The notes beneath the pieces are model-generated. The model had not been told where the DNA came from. It saw only the letters and a list, made by a program, of their open reading frames with translations, and made no database searches. A program made the translations under genes and the position numbers. DNA of 27,793 bases from the IMG/VR virus record IMGVR_UViG_3300021376_000281, positions 1-27,793 of that record; one strand, 5' to 3'. The stretch comes from a virus. This document shows, piece after piece, positions 7,791 to 14,467 of the stretch. Numbering within the stretch: the stretch's first letter is position 1; each line of letters begins with the position of its first letter.

Positions 7791-9671
7791 TTATAGGAAC
7801 GTCGATCTGCGACGTTTGATCTCTGTTTGCGGGGCTTTGCTGTTGCTTTGGGGGCTGGCCAGCACGCTTTGCGAGCCTTCGCCGTGCTCGTATTCCCACC
7901 GCTTGTCGTCCCAGCGGTCGGCACCCACCGCCATGCAGGCGGCCCGGTTGTAGATCCGGCAGTCGAGAGCCTCGTTGCGCTCGCGGGTCTTCTCCCATTG
8001 GAACTTCTGGTAGCCCCGCACGATGCGTGACACCAGCGCCTCGGCAGTCAGCTGGCGGAAGTATTCCTCACCGTGCTGTGGGAAGTGACACCAGCCGAAC
8101 GGCAGGCCATCTCCCAGGTTGGTGGGCAGCTTGCGGCGCAGCCAGCCGTAGAGCTCCGACTTCGCCACCGACACACCGACCGGCCACACCTTGACGCCAC
8201 CCCGCAGGCGCTTACCCCGGACCGTGACCTCCACCGTGCTGGGCTGGCTGATGATCGTGGCCTGCTGCTCGCGGCCCTTGACCGCCATCACCCGCAGGGC
8301 GGATTGCCCTTTGACCCAGCGGTAGACCTCCTGGGTGCGGTAGCCCGTGTCCACGGCGGTCATGCGGATCGGTACCGACAGGCCGTTGCCCCTGGGGTAC
8401 TCGTTGCGGATCGCCCGGCTGAGCAGCTCCCACACCTCGTCGCCAGCGGTGTCGCCCGGGATGATCTGGTAGTCGATCGACCAGCTCTCCAGGTTGCGGC
8501 CCCAGCCAACCACTTCCAGTTCGATGCGATCCTTTTGCACGTCGACGCCTGCGGTCAGGAATACCACCTCGTCGGGCACCTGGCCGATCACGTACTCCTC
8601 CCTGCGGTGATACAGCAGCTCCCAGTCCGGGGCTTCGCCCGTGTCGGCGTAGGTCAGCCCCAGGACCGTGTTCTGGAAAACCCGCATCGCCTCGTCGGAC
8701 TTCTTGGCCTGAATGCTCGACTCCACGCATTGCGCCCAGCTCCACCAGCCGAGCGGTGAGTAGAGCGAGCTGATGTGATAGCTGCGCCACTTGCCCTCCG
8801 GGTTCTGTGGCACCCACCGGCCCTGGGTCAGGATCTTGTTCTTGTGGTGCTCCTCGAACTGCTCACCGCAGTGGCAGCACTCGTAACGCACCGTCTCTGG
8901 CTGCCCCTCCTCCCATTTCATCTGCGGCCACACCAGCTGCTGATAGGTACCGCACAGGGGGCACGGCACCTCGAAGAACCGCATGTCCCCGTCCATGAAC
9001 TCACGCTCGATCCGGCTGCGCCCGGCCAGCGTGGGGGTGGAAACGTAGAAGACCTTGCGCCGGCTGAACGTGCGGGTGCGGGCTTCGGCCAGCGCACAGG
9101 GATCACCCTCCCCGTCCACATCGCCCGGGTAGGCGTCGGGCTCGTCAAGGAACAGGAACCGCACCGGCATCGAGCGCAGGCCGGCGGCGCTGTTGGCCCC
9201 GGCCATCACCACGACACCGCCCGGAAACTCCTTGGCCAGCAGGCTGTTGCCGCTGTCACGGCTCCTGGGGTCGCGCACCTTTTCACACAGGCTTGGGCTT
9301 TCTTCGATTAGCGGGGCGATGCGCGTCTTGCTGTTGCGCTTTGCCATTTCCACTGTTGGCTGCACCATGAGCATCGGCCCCGGACAGTTGTCGATCACGT
9401 AGCCCAGCCAGTTGTTCCCAGCCTCGGTGCCTCCCACCTGTGCCCCTTTCATAAACACCGTCTTCTCAACCGGGCTTGTAGCTGATAGGCAGTCCATGAT
9501 CTCGCGCAGGTACGGGGTGCGCTCTGTGCGCCAAGCTCCAGGCTCTGCGCTTGCCCGCTGACTGAGAAACCGATGCTTGTCGGCCCACTCGCTCACCGTC
9601 AGCAGCGGGTCGGGTCTGATTGCCCCTCGTGCCGTTTCCCAGATCAGTGCGTAGGAATCAGCGAGGGCCAC
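7791..9671 (-). CDS. terL: Terminase large subunit, GpA family
   Basis: A 626-residue packaging ATPase-nuclease. The Walker A-like segment is at residues 76-83 (GAQVGGTE), Walker B at 173-179 (LFLDEPD) and the coupling motif at 211-214 (STPT). A zinc ribbon is made by CPLC (237-240) and CCHC (265-268). The C-terminal nuclease opens with TAGVDVQKDRIELEVVGWG, whose Asp residues are metal-ligand candidates. These features are typical of Terminase_GpA. Translation likely starts at a GTG (9671), overlapping the small subunit by 14 bases. It packs DNA together with the portal and the small subunit. Confidence 0.95.
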   Translation of the reverse strand: MALADSYALIWETARGAIRPDPLLTVSEWADKHRFLSQRASAEPGAWRTERTPYLREIMDCLSATSPVEKTVFMKGAQVGGTEAGNNWLGYVIDNCPGPMLMVQPTVEMAKRNSKTRIAPLIEESPSLCEKVRDPRSRDSGNSLLAKEFPGGVVVMAGANSAAGLRSMPVRFLFLDEPDAYPGDVDGEGDPCALAEARTRTFSRRKVFYVSTPTLAGRSRIEREFMDGDMRFFEVPCPLCGTYQQLVWPQMKWEEGQPETVRYECCHCGEQFEEHHKNKILTQGRWVPQNPEGKWRSYHISSLYSPLGWWSWAQCVESSIQAKKSDEAMRVFQNTVLGLTYADTGEAPDWELLYHRREEYVIGQVPDEVVFLTAGVDVQKDRIELEVVGWGRNLESWSIDYQIIPGDTAGDEVWELLSRAIRNEYPRGNGLSVPIRMTAVDTGYRTQEVYRWVKGQSALRVMAVKGREQQATIISQPSTVEVTVRGKRLRGGVKVWPVGVSVAKSELYGWLRRKLPTNLGDGLPFGWCHFPQHGEEYFRQLTAEALVSRIVRGYQKFQWEKTRERNEALDCRIYNRAACMAVGADRWDDKRWEYEHGEGSQSVLASPQSNSKAPQTEIKRRRSTFL

Positions 9672-10218
9672 TGCTATCCGCGAGTTGTTCCAGTGCTCGG
9701 TTGATCTCGCGCTGCATGATCAGCATCATCTCGTGCCGTTTCTCTGGGGACACGTCGCCAACGACGGCCGCCAGCTCGTTGACGACCCTGATGGGAATGT
9801 TCTGCACAGCATCGCGGAACAGGCGAATGGTCTTAAACGTGGCGGTGCGCACATCATCGACGCGGCACAGCTGCTGTGCCTTTTCCCGATACTCGAGCTC
9901 CGCCATCTTGGCGGCAAACTGCTCCCGGATCGCCCGGGCCCTGCTGTAGTTGACCTCCACCGGCACAGCCTGGTCTTGCCCTGATGGCTTGAACGGCTTG
10001 CCCTGGGCGGCCGCCTTGCCGGCGTTGATCGCATCAGCTGGCCTGGCTTTGGTGGTCTGGGTGTTAATCGCCCACTCGCGGTCGGCCTTGTCGATGTCGA
10101 TCGCCGTCTGCCCAGCAACCTTGGAGATCGACTTGCTCAGTCGACCGTCCTTAATTGCTTTGCGCACCGCCTGGGGGCTCACCCCCCGGTATCTGGCGTA
10201 TTCGGTAACGCTTACCAA
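9658..10218 (-). CDS. terS: Terminase small subunit-like (HTH, DNA recognition)
   Basis: A 186-residue protein. Its N-terminus (VTEYARYRGVSPQAVRKAIKDGRL) is a winged-helix/HTH of the type used by Nu1-like small terminase subunits. A Lys/Ala-rich linker and a helical part (REQFAAKMAELEYREKAQQLCRVDDV) follow, then FKTIRLFRDAVQNIPIRV. This pattern is common in small subunits partnering GpA-type terminases. The only in-frame start near the N-terminus is TTG at 10218, which begins after the stop of the second phosphoribosyltransferase gene in the same frame; AGGG lies about 9 bases upstream. The gene overlaps terL. Confidence 0.8.
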   Translation of the reverse strand: MVSVTEYARYRGVSPQAVRKAIKDGRLSKSISKVAGQTAIDIDKADREWAINTQTTKARPADAINAGKAAAQGKPFKPSGQDQAVPVEVNYSRARAIREQFAAKMAELEYREKAQQLCRVDDVRTATFKTIRLFRDAVQNIPIRVVNELAAVVGDVSPEKRHEMMLIMQREINRALEQLADSSGPR

Positions 10219-10245
10219 TCCTTGGCCCTGGGGTAGTTGCTGAAG

Positions 10246-10650
10246 TTAGTCGTGGAACCCAGACAAGAACGGCTCCCGACATTCCGTCGGTGCCTCCTGC
10301 CAGGGCATCACCACCATGGCGCACGCACCGTCGAGCTTTAGGACACTGGGCCAGCGGTGATCAGGTGATGCGTCAACCCAGGCCCATGCCTCCACCTCGT
10401 CCTCGGTGTTGGCGAGCCTTGTGAACTTGCTTTGCTCTGTGGCCACGGCATCGACCAGGAGCATCCCTGGCGTGGGGTGTTGCAGCAGTGGTAGCGACAG
10501 CCGGTCGCTTAGCGCCACTGCCAGCACGATCCCGGCGGCGCTGGAGCCGTACACCCCGCTGCGATCACGACGCACGCACTGCGCTGCGATTAGGTCGATT
10601 GCGGCATCAAAGCCCGCCCAGGTCAGAAACATTAGGGGCGGGCGTCGCAT
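10246..10650 (-). CDS. Degenerate phosphoribosyltransferase-like protein (paralogue of the 11290-11676 gene)
   Basis: A 134-residue protein clearly related to the other phosphoribosyltransferase of this island. Shared stretches include WxxFxxAI near the start, SGVYG, LAVALSxxLxLPLL and the ending VVMPWQE. The family PRPP loop is damaged: the paralogue has VDDIYETGRT, here residues 66-75 read VDAVATEQSK, losing the second acidic residue and the TG. The RGG motif is replaced by SAAG (37-40). Catalysis by the usual mechanism is therefore unlikely, and a regulatory or subunit role is possible. ATG 10650 overlaps the QueE stop (TAATG). A longer frame from 10764 runs inside queE and is not used. 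Confidence 0.7.
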   Translation of the reverse strand: MRRPPLMFLTWAGFDAAIDLIAAQCVRRDRSGVYGSSAAGIVLAVALSDRLSLPLLQHPTPGMLLVDAVATEQSKFTRLANTEDEVEAWAWVDASPDHRWPSVLKLDGACAMVVMPWQEAPTECREPFLSGFHD

Positions 10651-11306
10651 TAACGCACCCCGGCGTATTTGTGGGTCTGAATGCTTAGCCGCCAGCGGTG
10701 GGTCATGCACGCCTCGACGCACAGGCGTGTGGCCTCGTGGCCCTGGCTTACTGGCTGCAGCCACACGCTGGTGCGCTCCTGCTTGTGCACCAGCAGGGCC
10801 TCCAGGTTGTCAATGTCGGCCTTGCCGGTGACCGGCATCTTGATCTCGTCTGCGGCAGCGATCGCGCTGGGCAGCACGTCCAGGCCACCGCCCATGGCCA
10901 CCTTGGGACTTACGGTCACCCAGGTGCCTGGGGCAACCTTGATCTCGTGGGTGCCGCTGGTCTCAATCTGCACCGTTCCCATGGTCTGCAAATTGGCGGT
11001 CAGCAGCCAGATGTCCTGAGCGCATGGCTCACCGCCGGTGATCACGAAGTGCCGGGGGCTGTAGTGGCCCACGTTCTTCACGATCTGCTCGGCGCTCATC
11101 TCCGCCCAGGTCGGCGCAGAGTCTTGCTTGTCGAGCATCTCTACGATGCCGATGCGCTTGCTCTCCGCACCCGGGTGCCAGGTGTGCTTTGTGTCGCACC
11201 AGCTGCAGCCCACCGGGCAGCCTTGGAGCCTGATGAACGTGGCCGGTGTTCCGGTCCAGCACGCCTCCCCCTGAATGGTGGGAAAGATTTCATTCACGCG
11301 AAGCAC
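10650..11306 (-). CDS. queE: 7-carboxy-7-deazaguanine synthase QueE (radical SAM)
   Basis: A 218-residue radical SAM enzyme converting 6-carboxy-tetrahydropterin to 7-carboxy-7-deazaguanine, the third step of preQ0 synthesis. Seen: VNEIFPTIQGE at the N-terminus, typical of QueE; the cluster motif CxxxCxxC at C30, C34 and C37 (GCPVGCSWCDTKHTW); and HFVITGGEP for the GGE SAM-binding motif. GTG 11306 is preferred: AGGAGG (11313-11318) lies 6 bases upstream, giving the N-terminus usual for the family. An ATG at 11321 contains that same AGGAGG as its codons 2-3. The start overlaps the phosphoribosyltransferase gene by 17 bases. Together with FolE, QueD and QueC it makes a full preQ0 pathway. Confidence 0.93.
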   Translation of the reverse strand: MLRVNEIFPTIQGEACWTGTPATFIRLQGCPVGCSWCDTKHTWHPGAESKRIGIVEMLDKQDSAPTWAEMSAEQIVKNVGHYSPRHFVITGGEPCAQDIWLLTANLQTMGTVQIETSGTHEIKVAPGTWVTVSPKVAMGGGLDVLPSAIAAADEIKMPVTGKADIDNLEALLVHKQERTSVWLQPVSQGHEATRLCVEACMTHRWRLSIQTHKYAGVR

Positions 11307-11676
11307 GGTAAGCCTCCTCATCAGCAGCGGCCGCCTCGGGGTCTTCCCATGGGAAGACGATCCATTCGGGTGAATCGATCACCTCGACGGCTCGGAACCA
11401 TGTTGGCCGCACCTTGCTGATCCACACGACGGCTTCACAACCTGGAAGGCTCTTTAGCCGGGTCAGGGTGCGACCGGTCTCGTAGATGTCGTCAACGATC
11501 AACGAGTCTTCTTCCGGCTCTAGCAGCAACGGCAGCTCCAGGTGATGGCTCAACGCCACCGCCAGACACAGCCCACCACGCGGAAAGCCGTAGACGCCAT
11601 TGAACGCACGCCCATGGTGCTCGGCGCTGATCTTCCAGACCGCCTCTTCGAAGTCAGACCAGCTCAGCCGTCTCAT
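11290..11676 (-). CDS. Type I phosphoribosyltransferase
   Basis: A 128-residue protein with an intact PRPP-binding loop, SLIVDDIYETGRTL (residues 58-71), and an upstream GVYGFPRGGLCLAVALS segment in which RGG corresponds to the second PRPP-binding motif. The family (Pfam Pribosyltran) joins bases to PRPP. The short length resembles small gpt/xanthine-type enzymes. It lies between queD and queE with ATGA-type overlaps, so it is co-expressed with preQ0 synthesis. Its substrate is unknown: it might salvage guanine to feed GTP to FolE, or act on a deazaguanine base. A degenerate paralogue lies two genes downstream. Confidence 0.82.
   Translation of the reverse strand: MRRLSWSDFEEAVWKISAEHHGRAFNGVYGFPRGGLCLAVALSHHLELPLLLEPEEDSLIVDDIYETGRTLTRLKSLPGCEAVVWISKVRPTWFRAVEVIDSPEWIVFPWEDPEAAAADEEAYRASRE
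11313..11318 (-). promoter_or_regulatory. Shine-Dalgarno deciding the queE start
   Basis: AGGAGG on the minus strand, 6 bases before GTG 11306. It lies inside the end of the upstream gene and points to GTG 11306 rather than ATG 11321. Confidence 0.65.
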
Positions 11677-12122
11677 GGACGGTATATCGCGGAGTTCGCG
11701 CCATGCTCGCGCACCTCGACTTCAGCGACACGACAGCGCGGGGCGTAGCCCTTGTCCTCCAGCCAGGTGTTGGTGGTCGTCCACACCAGCTGCGCAAACC
11801 TCTCGCATCCGACCGCAGGCACAGTCACCAGGTCGATCACGCCACGGCGATGGGCCTCCCGAAACCAGCTGATTTCTGGGTCGTCATCTGCGACCACGGT
11901 CTTGTGATCGAACGTGGCCTGCAGCCACGCCTTGAGATCCTTCAGCCCCCCGAAGTCCACCACCCAGTTGCGCTCGTCGAGATCATCCGCTTCGAACTTC
12001 AGATGCACTGACAGGGCGTAGCCATGCAGGAACTGGCAGTGGCTGTGAGTGCTGCGCCACTGGCGGAAGCACGCACTCAGCCCAACGTCGTGCCCCCAGG
12101 TCTTCGTGGAGATGAACGTCAT
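11673..12122 (-). CDS. queD: 6-carboxytetrahydropterin synthase QueD, variant metal site
   Basis: A 149-residue member of the 6-pyruvoyltetrahydropterin synthase family, making 6-carboxy-tetrahydropterin from dihydroneopterin triphosphate. Landmarks are catalytic-type C29 before LHG (SHCQFLHGYALSV), DFGGLKDLKAWLQATFDHKTV with D72-H73 of the catalytic relay, and VREHGANSAIY with the terminal Glu (E139). Two usual zinc ligands look altered: the family HGH motif reads HGY (Y35), and the early AAH motif reads SACF. Extra His residues (H26, H28) lie just before the Cys. ATG 12122 overlaps folE (ATGA), and the stop overlaps the next start. The pathway context makes the role secure even with the altered site. 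Confidence 0.88.
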   Translation of the reverse strand: MTFISTKTWGHDVGLSACFRQWRSTHSHCQFLHGYALSVHLKFEADDLDERNWVVDFGGLKDLKAWLQATFDHKTVVADDDPEISWFREAHRRGVIDLVTVPAVGCERFAQLVWTTTNTWLEDKGYAPRCRVAEVEVREHGANSAIYRP

Positions 12123-12787
12123 TTGAGTCCAATCAGCTGTAAGAACTCAGCTTTCATGTGTGGTTTGTCGCGGAACTCGCCTCGAACGACGCTAGTCACC
12201 ATCGACGTGTTCGGCTCGCGCACGCCGCGCCATTTCATGCAGTAGTGCTGGGCGTCCACGATCACGATCAGACCCACAGGGTCCACTAGCCGTTCGATCT
12301 CGTCGGCCAGGATCATCACCGCCTCCTCCTGAATGTGGGGGCGTGAGAAGACCCACTCGGCCAGCCGGACGAACTTCGACAGGCCAATCACCCGGTCGCC
12401 CGGCTTGATGCCGACCCAGCACTTGCCGAGGATCGGCACCAGGTGGTGGCTGCAGGCGCTGCGCACCGTGATCGGGCCCACGCTGTAGACCTGGTCCAGG
12501 TCCTTGACGTTGGGGAAGTCGGTCAACCGGGGGGCCTGGTGGTAGCGCCCGGCGAACACCTCCTGCAGATACATGCGGGCCACGCGCTCGGCGGTGCCCC
12601 TGGTGTTGTGGTCGTTGTCCACGTCGATCACCAGGGAACGCAGGAGATCCTCCACGCGCTGTGCAACCTCGCCCTCCAGCAGGCTCAGCTCACCAGGCTC
12701 GATGAACTGTGCGATGTTGTCGTTGGCCAGGAACGATGCGCCGGCGGCCGACAGGCGTTGGCGGATGGCTTCAGACGTAGATGGCAT
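12119..12787 (-). CDS. folE: GTP cyclohydrolase I FolE
   Basis: A 222-residue type I GTP cyclohydrolase, the first step from GTP to dihydroneopterin triphosphate. Signatures: TRGTAERVARMYLQE (residues 62-76), SACSHHLVPILGKCWVGI with zinc ligands C112 and H115, VIGLSKFVRLAEWV, and AQHYCMKWRGV with the third ligand C183. The usual CEHH is CSHH here. In this island it supplies the pterin precursor for QueD rather than folate. ATG 12787 overlaps the preceding DUF6884-type gene by 17 bases. Confidence 0.95.
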   Translation of the reverse strand: MPSTSEAIRQRLSAAGASFLANDNIAQFIEPGELSLLEGEVAQRVEDLLRSLVIDVDNDHNTRGTAERVARMYLQEVFAGRYHQAPRLTDFPNVKDLDQVYSVGPITVRSACSHHLVPILGKCWVGIKPGDRVIGLSKFVRLAEWVFSRPHIQEEAVMILADEIERLVDPVGLIVIVDAQHYCMKWRGVREPNTSMVTSVVRGEFRDKPHMKAEFLQLIGLK

Positions 12788-13220
12788 ACAGGCTCTCTGG
12801 CAGCTTGCGGTGGTGGGTTTTGAACCAGTTTCTCTGGAACCCCATGCGTGTGCATGGGGTGTTCATGTGCTCAGTCAGCACCTCAAACTGGGGTAGCACC
12901 TGGACCAGCATTTTGCGGTAGGGCTTGCCGGTGTTGACCAGGAGCGGTCGTTCTTGATCGAGGCCCAGCTCGGTCACTTGTCGCGCCAGCTCTGGCACCG
13001 TGATCACCTGACTGGGGGTGCCCATCTTGGCCTCGTATGGGGCAATCACCTCCAGCGAGCTGACGAGCCCGTACTTCGCAGACAGGATGTAGATGGCCCG
13101 CAGGGGCACGATGGTTCGCGCCCAGTTGAACGCAAGAGTGAACTGGCTGCCGGTGTAGAGCTGCCACGCAGGAGCGGCGACACGGCCTTTCCCTGCGCCG
13201 CAGCCGAGGATGATCTTCAT
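12771..13220 (-). CDS. DUF6884-type protein, copy A
   Basis: A 149-residue protein of a family I recognise as DUF6884. Its conserved parts are ILGCGAGKGRVAAPAWQLYTGSQF (N-terminal Cys/Lys motif, residues 4-27), IYILSAKYGLV (about residues 44-54) and VIAPYEAKM (about 58-66), then VNTGKPYRKMLVQVLP. The function of the family is not established. The gene sits between a second DUF6884-type gene and folE inside the preQ0/DpdA island, six bases after the previous stop and overlapping folE. GAGG lies 5 bases before ATG 13220. Lying among these genes suggests a role in deazaguanine DNA modification. I infer, without proof, a remote relation to YaaA- or ArcS-type domains because of the C-x2-K ... Y-x-S/G-x-x-F pattern. 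Confidence 0.7.
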   Translation of the reverse strand: MKIILGCGAGKGRVAAPAWQLYTGSQFTLAFNWARTIVPLRAIYILSAKYGLVSSLEVIAPYEAKMGTPSQVITVPELARQVTELGLDQERPLLVNTGKPYRKMLVQVLPQFEVLTEHMNTPCTRMGFQRNWFKTHHRKLPESLYAIYV

Positions 13221-13226
13221 GTGGCC

Positions 13227-13805
13227 TCATGTTGAGAAAGCGTAGAAGACGCGTCCATTAGCGACACGGGCAAATGGCGATTTGAGAAGACGCGAGAATT
13301 GTGCGCGTCTTGTTGAAGGGCTAGTCCAGGTATCAATACAGAACTTCTGAAAGTCCCTTACCGATGCGCCTGAGTTTTGATAGAGCCAGACTAAAGACGC
13401 TCTAAGCGGAAAGACGTTTCCCTTCACCGATCCTCTATTGCCCAGCGCCTTGGCTTTTTCGTAAATGCCGCCACTAGCAGCGACGCGAAACTCTACCAGC
13501 CGCAATGCCTTGTTGTAGTCACTTGGACAATAGGAGATCACTTCACAATCTCCAATCGCCTGAATTGCCTGCTGAATCTCTTCTGCAAGCCCTGGTCTGT
13601 CAGGGGTGATTCTCTGGTCGTAAGGCGCAATCACTTTACGTGGGTCGATAAGGCCATGGCGACCGGAAAGAATCCGAACTACGTCGCAGTCTTGCTTGGC
13701 CGCCAAAAAGTTTTGACTAAAAGTTGGACTCGCAGAGTAAAGCAGCCACGCAGGGCATGGCGTGGGCATCTTTTTTGACGAGCAAGCAACGATTCCAATC
13801 GTCAT
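13227..13805 (-). CDS. DUF6884-type protein, copy B with C-terminal extension
   Basis: A 192-residue paralogue of the next gene. Residues 1-115 hold the shared motifs: IVACSSKKMPTPCPAWLLYS, VRILSGRHGLID and VIAPYDQRI, then a segment matching VNTG...Y (VISYCPSDYNKAL). A C-terminal part of about 75 residues (SLVWLYQNSGASVRDFQKFCID, then SRLLKSPFARVANGRVFYAF) is absent from copy A and could be a small helical nucleic-acid binding domain. Base composition differs from the neighbours: eight rows counted by hand give about 51% G+C against about 65% in a folE row, a sign of separate acquisition. ATG 13805 overlaps the queC stop (ATGA). Function unknown; see the findings. Confidence 0.7.
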   Translation of the reverse strand: MTIGIVACSSKKMPTPCPAWLLYSASPTFSQNFLAAKQDCDVVRILSGRHGLIDPRKVIAPYDQRITPDRPGLAEEIQQAIQAIGDCEVISYCPSDYNKALRLVEFRVAASGGIYEKAKALGNRGSVKGNVFPLRASLVWLYQNSGASVRDFQKFCIDTWTSPSTRRAQFSRLLKSPFARVANGRVFYAFST

Positions 13806-14467
13806 GCGCGGTACTGCGTGGGATCAGGCACCCCGCTGTCGCGGAACGCTTCTTTGCGCTCGGTGCAGGCACCGCACTGACCGCAGTGAATGTCTCCGCC
13901 CTCGTAGCAGGTCCAGGTGTGCTCGAAGGGTACGCCGAGCGTCCCACCTATGGCTGCGATGTCGGTCTTGGTGTGATGCACGAAGGGTGCGATCAGCTCG
14001 AGGCTGTCCTTGCGGTGGCCCACCGTGCCGATGCGCATGCTCTCGTTTAGCGAGGCGATGAACTCGGGGCGGCAGTCGGGGTAGATGAAGTGATCCCCAG
14101 CGTGCACGCCGCAGGCCAGTACTTCCGCACCGTCGCTGCAGGCCAGGCCCCAGGCGATCGACAGCATGATCGCATTGCGGTTAGGCACCACGGTGGCCCG
14201 CATCGTCTCCTCGGCGTAGTGGCCATGGGGCACCGCCACGTCGTCGGTCAGCGCCGAGCCCTTGAGCAGGGGGCGGATCCCGCTGATGTCGATGATCGTG
14301 TGCTCAGCGCCCAGGTGCTCCGCCTGCCATGCCGCGCACTGCAGCTCCCGGCTGTGGCGCTGCCCGTAGTCGAAGGAGATCAGGTGGAGCTCGGGGTAGA
14401 CCCCCTTGAGCCAGTGGGCCAGCGTCACGCTGTCCATCCCGCCGGAGACAATGGCGACTGCTTTCAT
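13802..14467 (-). CDS. queC: 7-cyano-7-deazaguanine (preQ0) synthase QueC
   Basis: A 221-residue ATP-dependent PP-loop enzyme that turns 7-carboxy-7-deazaguanine into preQ0. The PP-loop motif SGGMDS is at residues 8-13, and SFDYGQRHSRELQCA follows at 31-45 as in the family. The four zinc-binding Cys are C187, C195, C198 and C201 (TCYEGGDIHCGQCGAC). VVPNRNAIMLSIA is also typical. ATG 14467 overlaps the dpdA stop (ATGA). A longer frame to 14638 runs inside dpdA and is rejected. No fused Gat domain and no nearby QueF-like gene are seen, so preQ0 itself, or a product of the adjacent unknown genes, is the likely modifying base. Confidence 0.95.
   Translation of the reverse strand: MKAVAIVSGGMDSVTLAHWLKGVYPELHLISFDYGQRHSRELQCAAWQAEHLGAEHTIIDISGIRPLLKGSALTDDVAVPHGHYAEETMRATVVPNRNAIMLSIAWGLACSDGAEVLACGVHAGDHFIYPDCRPEFIASLNESMRIGTVGHRKDSLELIAPFVHHTKTDIAAIGGTLGVPFEHTWTCYEGGDIHCGQCGACTERKEAFRDSGVPDPTQYRA

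Noticed and set aside
8073-8759. Plus-strand ORF of 228 residues opposite terL
   Set aside because: Antisense to a fully supported terminase; no motif of its own.
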